Positions 5,781 through 7,412 of a stretch of DNA of 7,412 bases are shown piece after piece; position 1 is the first letter of the stretch, and every line of letters begins with the position of its first letter. Under the pieces are notes generated by a model. It had not been told where the DNA came from. It saw nothing but the letters and a program-made list of their open reading frames with translations, and ran no database searches. A program made the translations under genes and the position numbers. The stretch is from Bacteroidota bacterium (lineage in GTDB: Bacteria; Bacteroidota; Bacteroidia; Cytophagales; Cyclobacteriaceae), in the NCBI GenBank assembly GCA_024643595.1, contig JAHEMS010000167.1, positions 1 to 7,412 on the forward strand. The letters run 5' to 3'.

Positions 5781-7412
5781 ATGGAACTGAATCAGGAGAT
5801 ACTGAGCGACTTGATTGTGCACATGAAATATGCGCGCTACTTACCAGAATTAAAGAGAAGGGAAACCTGGCCGGAGATATGCCATCGCTATGAAGCGATG
5901 ATGATGGAGAAATATCCTTATTTGAAAGATGAGATTCGTCATTGGATGCAGTTTGTCTATGACAAGAAAGTACTTCCATCGATGCGTGCAATGCAATTTG
6001 CCGGTCCGGCTATAGCACGTAACCACAGCCGCATTTATAATTGCGCCTATTTACCGGTAGATGATATTCGCGCATTTTCAGAAACACTTTTCCTGTTATT
6101 AGGCGGCACCGGGGTAGGGTACTCCGTGCAGCGGCATCACGTCGAAAAATTGCCTCCCATAAAAAAAGCTGACAAGACAAAAAAATTTCTGATTGGTGAT
6201 AGTCTGGAGGGTTGGGCTGATGCAATAAAAGTATTATTGAAAAGCTATTTCGGCATTAGTAACTATATGCCTGATTTCGATTACGCTGACATTCGCCCCA
6301 AAGGAGCTCGCCTGGTCACCGCGGGAGGTAAGGCACCGGGTCCGGAGCCACTGAAGATCTGTGTTGCCCACGTTCAGGCGGTACTCGATAGAAAACAGGA
6401 AGGGGAGAAATTAACTCCGTTGGAGTGTCATGATATTTTATGTTACCTGGCCAACGCTGTGTTGGCGGGAGGCATTCGCAGATCAGCGATGATAGCATTA
6501 TTCTCAGCAGATGATGAAGAGATGCTCACCTGCAAGTTTGGCGAGTGGTGGGAACTAAACGAACAACGAGGCCGCGCCAATAATTCGGTGGTTTTGCCAC
6601 GTGACACCACTACCCGTGAAGAGTTTTTTGCCTTGTGGAAAAAAATTGAATTGTCAGGTTCTGGTGAGCCCGGCTTTTATTTTACGAATGATATGGATTG
6701 GGGAACTAACCCCTGCTGTGAAATTGCACTGCGGCCGTTTCAGTTTTGTAATCTCTGTGAAGTGAACGTGTCCGATATTTTTAGCCAGCAGGAATTAAAT
6801 GCGCGGGCAACAGCTGCCGCTTTTCTGGGAACCCTGCAGGCAGGCTTTACTAATTTTCATTACCTGCGCGAGGTGTGGCAGGAAACAACGGAGAGTGATG
6901 CACTCATTGGCGTTGGGATGACGGGTATTGCCAGCGGGCGGATTTTAAAATATGATTTGCTGGAGGCCGCCGAAGAAGTGAAGCATATGAACCTTGAAGT
7001 TTCTTCCAAAATCGGAATTCAGTTTGCCGCACGTTGCACCACCATTAAACCATCGGGCACAACATCGTTGGTGTTAGGTACCTCGTCTGGCATCCATGCC
7101 TGGCATAATGATTATTATTTGCGCAGAGTACGGATTGGAAAGAATGAAGCCCTTTATCAGTATCTGTGTATTACCCATCCTGAATTACTGGTGGATGACC
7201 AGTTAAATAGCAAGCAGGCTATTATTTGTATTCCTCAACGAGCTCCGGAAGGAAGCATTTTGCGAACAGAAGATGTGATGGATTTGCTGGAACGAATCAA
7301 GAAGTTTAATACGGAGTGGGTGCGCAACGGTTTTCGAAGAGGTAACAATGCCAACAATGTGTCAGCCACGGTTTCTATTCAGGATGGCGATTGGGAAAAA
7401 GTAGGCGAATGG
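5781..7412 (+). CDS. nrdJ: Class II adenosylcobalamin-dependent ribonucleotide reductase (RTPR type), 3' end cut by window
   Basis: The frame stays open for 544 codons to the right edge. The product would reduce ribonucleotides to deoxyribonucleotides with a vitamin B12 radical and no oxygen requirement. It follows Lactobacillus leichmannii RTPR closely: KYARYLPE near the N-terminus, NCAY with Cys88 (RTPR Cys119), GGTGVGYSV (108-116), ADIRPKGA, AGGIRRSA (229-236), ANNSV (266-270), GTNPCCEI with thiyl Cys312 and Glu314 (RTPR Cys408, Glu410), Cys323 exactly 11 residues on (RTPR Cys419), and PSGTTS (424-429). Cys88 to Cys312 is 224 residues against 289 in RTPR, so loops are shorter. Probably under 100 C-terminal residues, including the shuttle cysteines, lie outside the window. 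ATG 5781 is chosen because the protein alignment begins there; an ATG overlapping the ric stop (5773) leads to a stop after five codons. Translationally close to ric; no cobalamin riboswitch is visible between them. Confidence 0.93.
   Translation, partial: MELNQEILSDLIVHMKYARYLPELKRRETWPEICHRYEAMMMEKYPYLKDEIRHWMQFVYDKKVLPSMRAMQFAGPAIARNHSRIYNCAYLPVDDIRAFSETLFLLLGGTGVGYSVQRHHVEKLPPIKKADKTKKFLIGDSLEGWADAIKVLLKSYFGISNYMPDFDYADIRPKGARLVTAGGKAPGPEPLKICVAHVQAVLDRKQEGEKLTPLECHDILCYLANAVLAGGIRRSAMIALFSADDEEMLTCKFGEWWELNEQRGRANNSVVLPRDTTTREEFFALWKKIELSGSGEPGFYFTNDMDWGTNPCCEIALRPFQFCNLCEVNVSDIFSQQELNARATAAAFLGTLQAGFTNFHYLREVWQETTESDALIGVGMTGIASGRILKYDLLEAAEEVKHMNLEVSSKIGIQFAARCTTIKPSGTTSLVLGTSSGIHAWHNDYYLRRVRIGKNEALYQYLCITHPELLVDDQLNSKQAIICIPQRAPEGSILRTEDVMDLLERIKKFNTEWVRNGFRRGNNANNVSATVSIQDGDWEKVGEW

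Noticed and set aside
5773..5790. ATG overlapping the ric stop (TAATG) as the next gene start
   Set aside because: It reads five codons and stops at TGA; the conserved RNR frame begins at 5781.
5779..6498. Minus-strand short frames opposite nrdJ
   Set aside because: They are shadows of the conserved RNR frame and lack any domain signature.

Overview
The window reads as chromosomal DNA of a Bacteroidota bacterium, probably a Cytophagales-like free-living member. This is inferred from four things: AT-rich intergenic DNA with A-rich leaders in place of Shine-Dalgarno sequences, a perfect Bacteroidota-type -7 box (TAnnTTTG), several Sec-exported beta-barrel proteins, and the style of the proteins. 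No mobile element, rRNA, tRNA or CRISPR array was seen.

Left part (1-4829), an envelope block. A 5'-truncated outer-membrane beta-barrel protein is followed 25 bp later on the same strand by a periplasmic M48 zinc metalloprotease with an HEIIH active site and a LysM-like tail. Facing these, tail to tail with only 11 bp between stop codons, is a two-gene minus-strand unit. It holds an Omp85-like POTRA plus beta-barrel protein (GTG start at 4829) and an exported two-domain protein of unknown function (2127-3020). The exported protein and the C-terminal half of the protease each carry a domain opening with a similar F-x-x-x-[IV]-P-x-G-W signature.

Middle (4830-5041), a 212-bp AT-rich divergent control region. 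On the rightward side it has a CRP-type palindrome, TATGA-N6-TCATA, about 42 bp upstream of the transcription start expected from the -7 box TAGTTTTG. No -33 element sits at normal spacing. This is the layout of a class II CRP/FNR-activated promoter. On the leftward side another palindrome sits just before the GTG start of the Omp85-like gene.

Right part (5042-7412), a two-gene rightward operon. ric (ytfE/scdA type) encodes a di-iron protein that repairs Fe-S clusters after nitric oxide or oxidative damage, and all its expected iron ligands are present. Seven bases later starts a class II, adenosylcobalamin-dependent ribonucleotide reductase of the monomeric RTPR type (nrdJ), which runs off the window after 544 codons. 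Class II enzymes need neither oxygen nor a di-iron/tyrosyl radical, so they should keep working under low oxygen or NO, where a class I enzyme fails. The most interesting reading of the window is a compact nitrosative-stress or low-oxygen module that couples Fe-S repair to NO-resistant dNTP synthesis under one CRP/FNR-type promoter.
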